A stretch of DNA of 6,010 bases, from assembly GCA_017537105.1 (NCBI GenBank), contig JAFWBZ010000301.1, positions 1-6,010 on the forward strand. The letters run 5' to 3'. The notes under the pieces are model-generated. The model worked only from the letters and a program-made list of their open reading frames with translations, made no database searches and was not told the origin of the DNA. A program made the position numbers and the translations under genes. The DNA comes from Clostridia bacterium (GTDB taxonomy: Bacteria; Bacillota; Clostridia; Christensenellales; Aristaeellaceae). The first letter of the stretch is position 1; each line of letters begins with the position of its first letter. Shown here piece by piece: positions 5,600 to 6,010 of the stretch.

Positions 5600-6010
5600 A
5601 TGGCACACTACCTGGTCAAGCAGTTCTTTACAGACATGCCCGCAGCCGACGTCGCCGGCGTGAAGGTGAACGGCTGGGTGCGCACGATGCGCGAATCCAA
5701 GACCTTCGCCTTCGTGGAGCTCAACGACGGCACCTATTTCAAGAACCTCCAGATCATCCTGGAGGCCGACAAGCTGCCGAACTATCGGGAGATCACCCGG
5801 GCCATCGGCGTGGGCGCGGCCATCGAGGCCGAGGGCACGCTGGTGCTGACCCCCGGCAGCAAGCAGCCCTTCGAGCTGAAGGCCGAGAAGGTGACCGTGG
5901 TGGGCGAGAGCCCCTCGGACTACCCCCTCCAGAAGAAGGGCCACACCATGGAGTACCTGCGCACCATCCAGCACCTGCGGCCCCGGGCAAACCTGTTCCA
6001 GTGCGCCTTC
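5600..6010 (+). CDS. asnS: Asparaginyl-tRNA synthetase, N-terminal part (3' end beyond window)
   Basis: The first 137 residues of a class II aminoacyl-tRNA synthetase that charges tRNA-Asn with asparagine in the cytoplasm. Full-length AsnRS is about 460 residues, so roughly 30% is present. Residues ~20-101 form the OB-fold anticodon-binding domain (VNGWVRTMRESKTFAFVELNDG at 23-44, with the NLQII strand at 49-53). This is followed by SDYPLQKKGHTMEYLR (106-121) and HLRPRANLF (125-133), the linker into the catalytic domain. The YPLQKK...EYLR form marks AsnRS rather than the related AspRS. Catalytic motifs 1-3 lie outside the window. The ATG at 5600 is supported by GAGGGA at 5588-5593, 6 nt upstream, and by a promoter just before it. 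Almost all codons end in C or G, as expected for a well-expressed gene in a GC-rich genome. The gene is divergent from the neighbouring glycosyltransferase and is unlikely to share its pathway. Confidence 0.95.
   Translation, partial: MAHYLVKQFFTDMPAADVAGVKVNGWVRTMRESKTFAFVELNDGTYFKNLQIILEADKLPNYREITRAIGVGAAIEAEGTLVLTPGSKQPFELKAEKVTVVGESPSDYPLQKKGHTMEYLRTIQHLRPRANLFQCAF

Noticed and set aside
5462..5974. A 170-codon open frame on the - strand opposite asnS
   Set aside because: Antisense to the clear AsnRS N-terminal domain and covers its promoter; composition is that of a shadow frame.

Overview
The window is a roughly 60% G+C bacterial chromosome segment with four genes for cell-surface polysaccharide or glycolipid work and the start of a housekeeping gene, asparaginyl-tRNA synthetase. 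The YfhO-family protein next to a CsbB/GtrB-type glycosyltransferase, the TTGACA/TATAAT-type promoters, the strong Shine-Dalgarno sites, one probable TTG start and the AsnRS sequence together suggest a high-GC Firmicute (Clostridia). This is an inference from style; no marker in the window fixes the taxon.

Layout, left to right. (1) Bases 2-1840, + strand: the C-terminal ~612 residues of a YfhO-family multi-pass membrane protein whose start lies upstream. (2) Bases 1841-1976: an intergenic stretch with a consensus sigma-A promoter (1913-1942), then a Wzy/WaaL-like O-antigen ligase or polymerase (1977-3329, +). (3) Only 24 bases later, a GT2 polyprenyl-phosphate glycosyltransferase with two C-terminal membrane helices (3354-4301, +), probably in the same transcript. 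(4) A 12-bp perfect G+C hairpin (4308-4338) between convergent genes, best read as a shared terminator. (5) A soluble GT2 glycosyltransferase on the - strand (4361-5380, probable TTG start). (6) A divergent intergenic region of about 220 bases with a promoter on each strand and a 17-bp quasi-palindrome. (7) asnS (5600 to the window end, +), cut off after 137 codons.

How the genes may work together: in characterised three-component glycosylation systems, a CsbB/GtrB-type enzyme loads a sugar on undecaprenyl phosphate inside the cell, a flippase turns it over, and a GT-C membrane protein such as YfhO moves the sugar onto an extracellular acceptor such as a teichoic acid. The YfhO-like and CsbB-like genes here fit two of these roles. 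The Wzy/WaaL-like protein would polymerise or ligate lipid-linked glycan, and the minus-strand GT2 would add sugars on the cytoplasmic side. The shared pathway is inferred from gene content and proximity only.

I found no RNA genes, mobile elements, CRISPR arrays or clearly novel system. The more useful observations concern start-codon corrections, promoter placement, the terminator hairpin and a codon-use step between the second and third genes.
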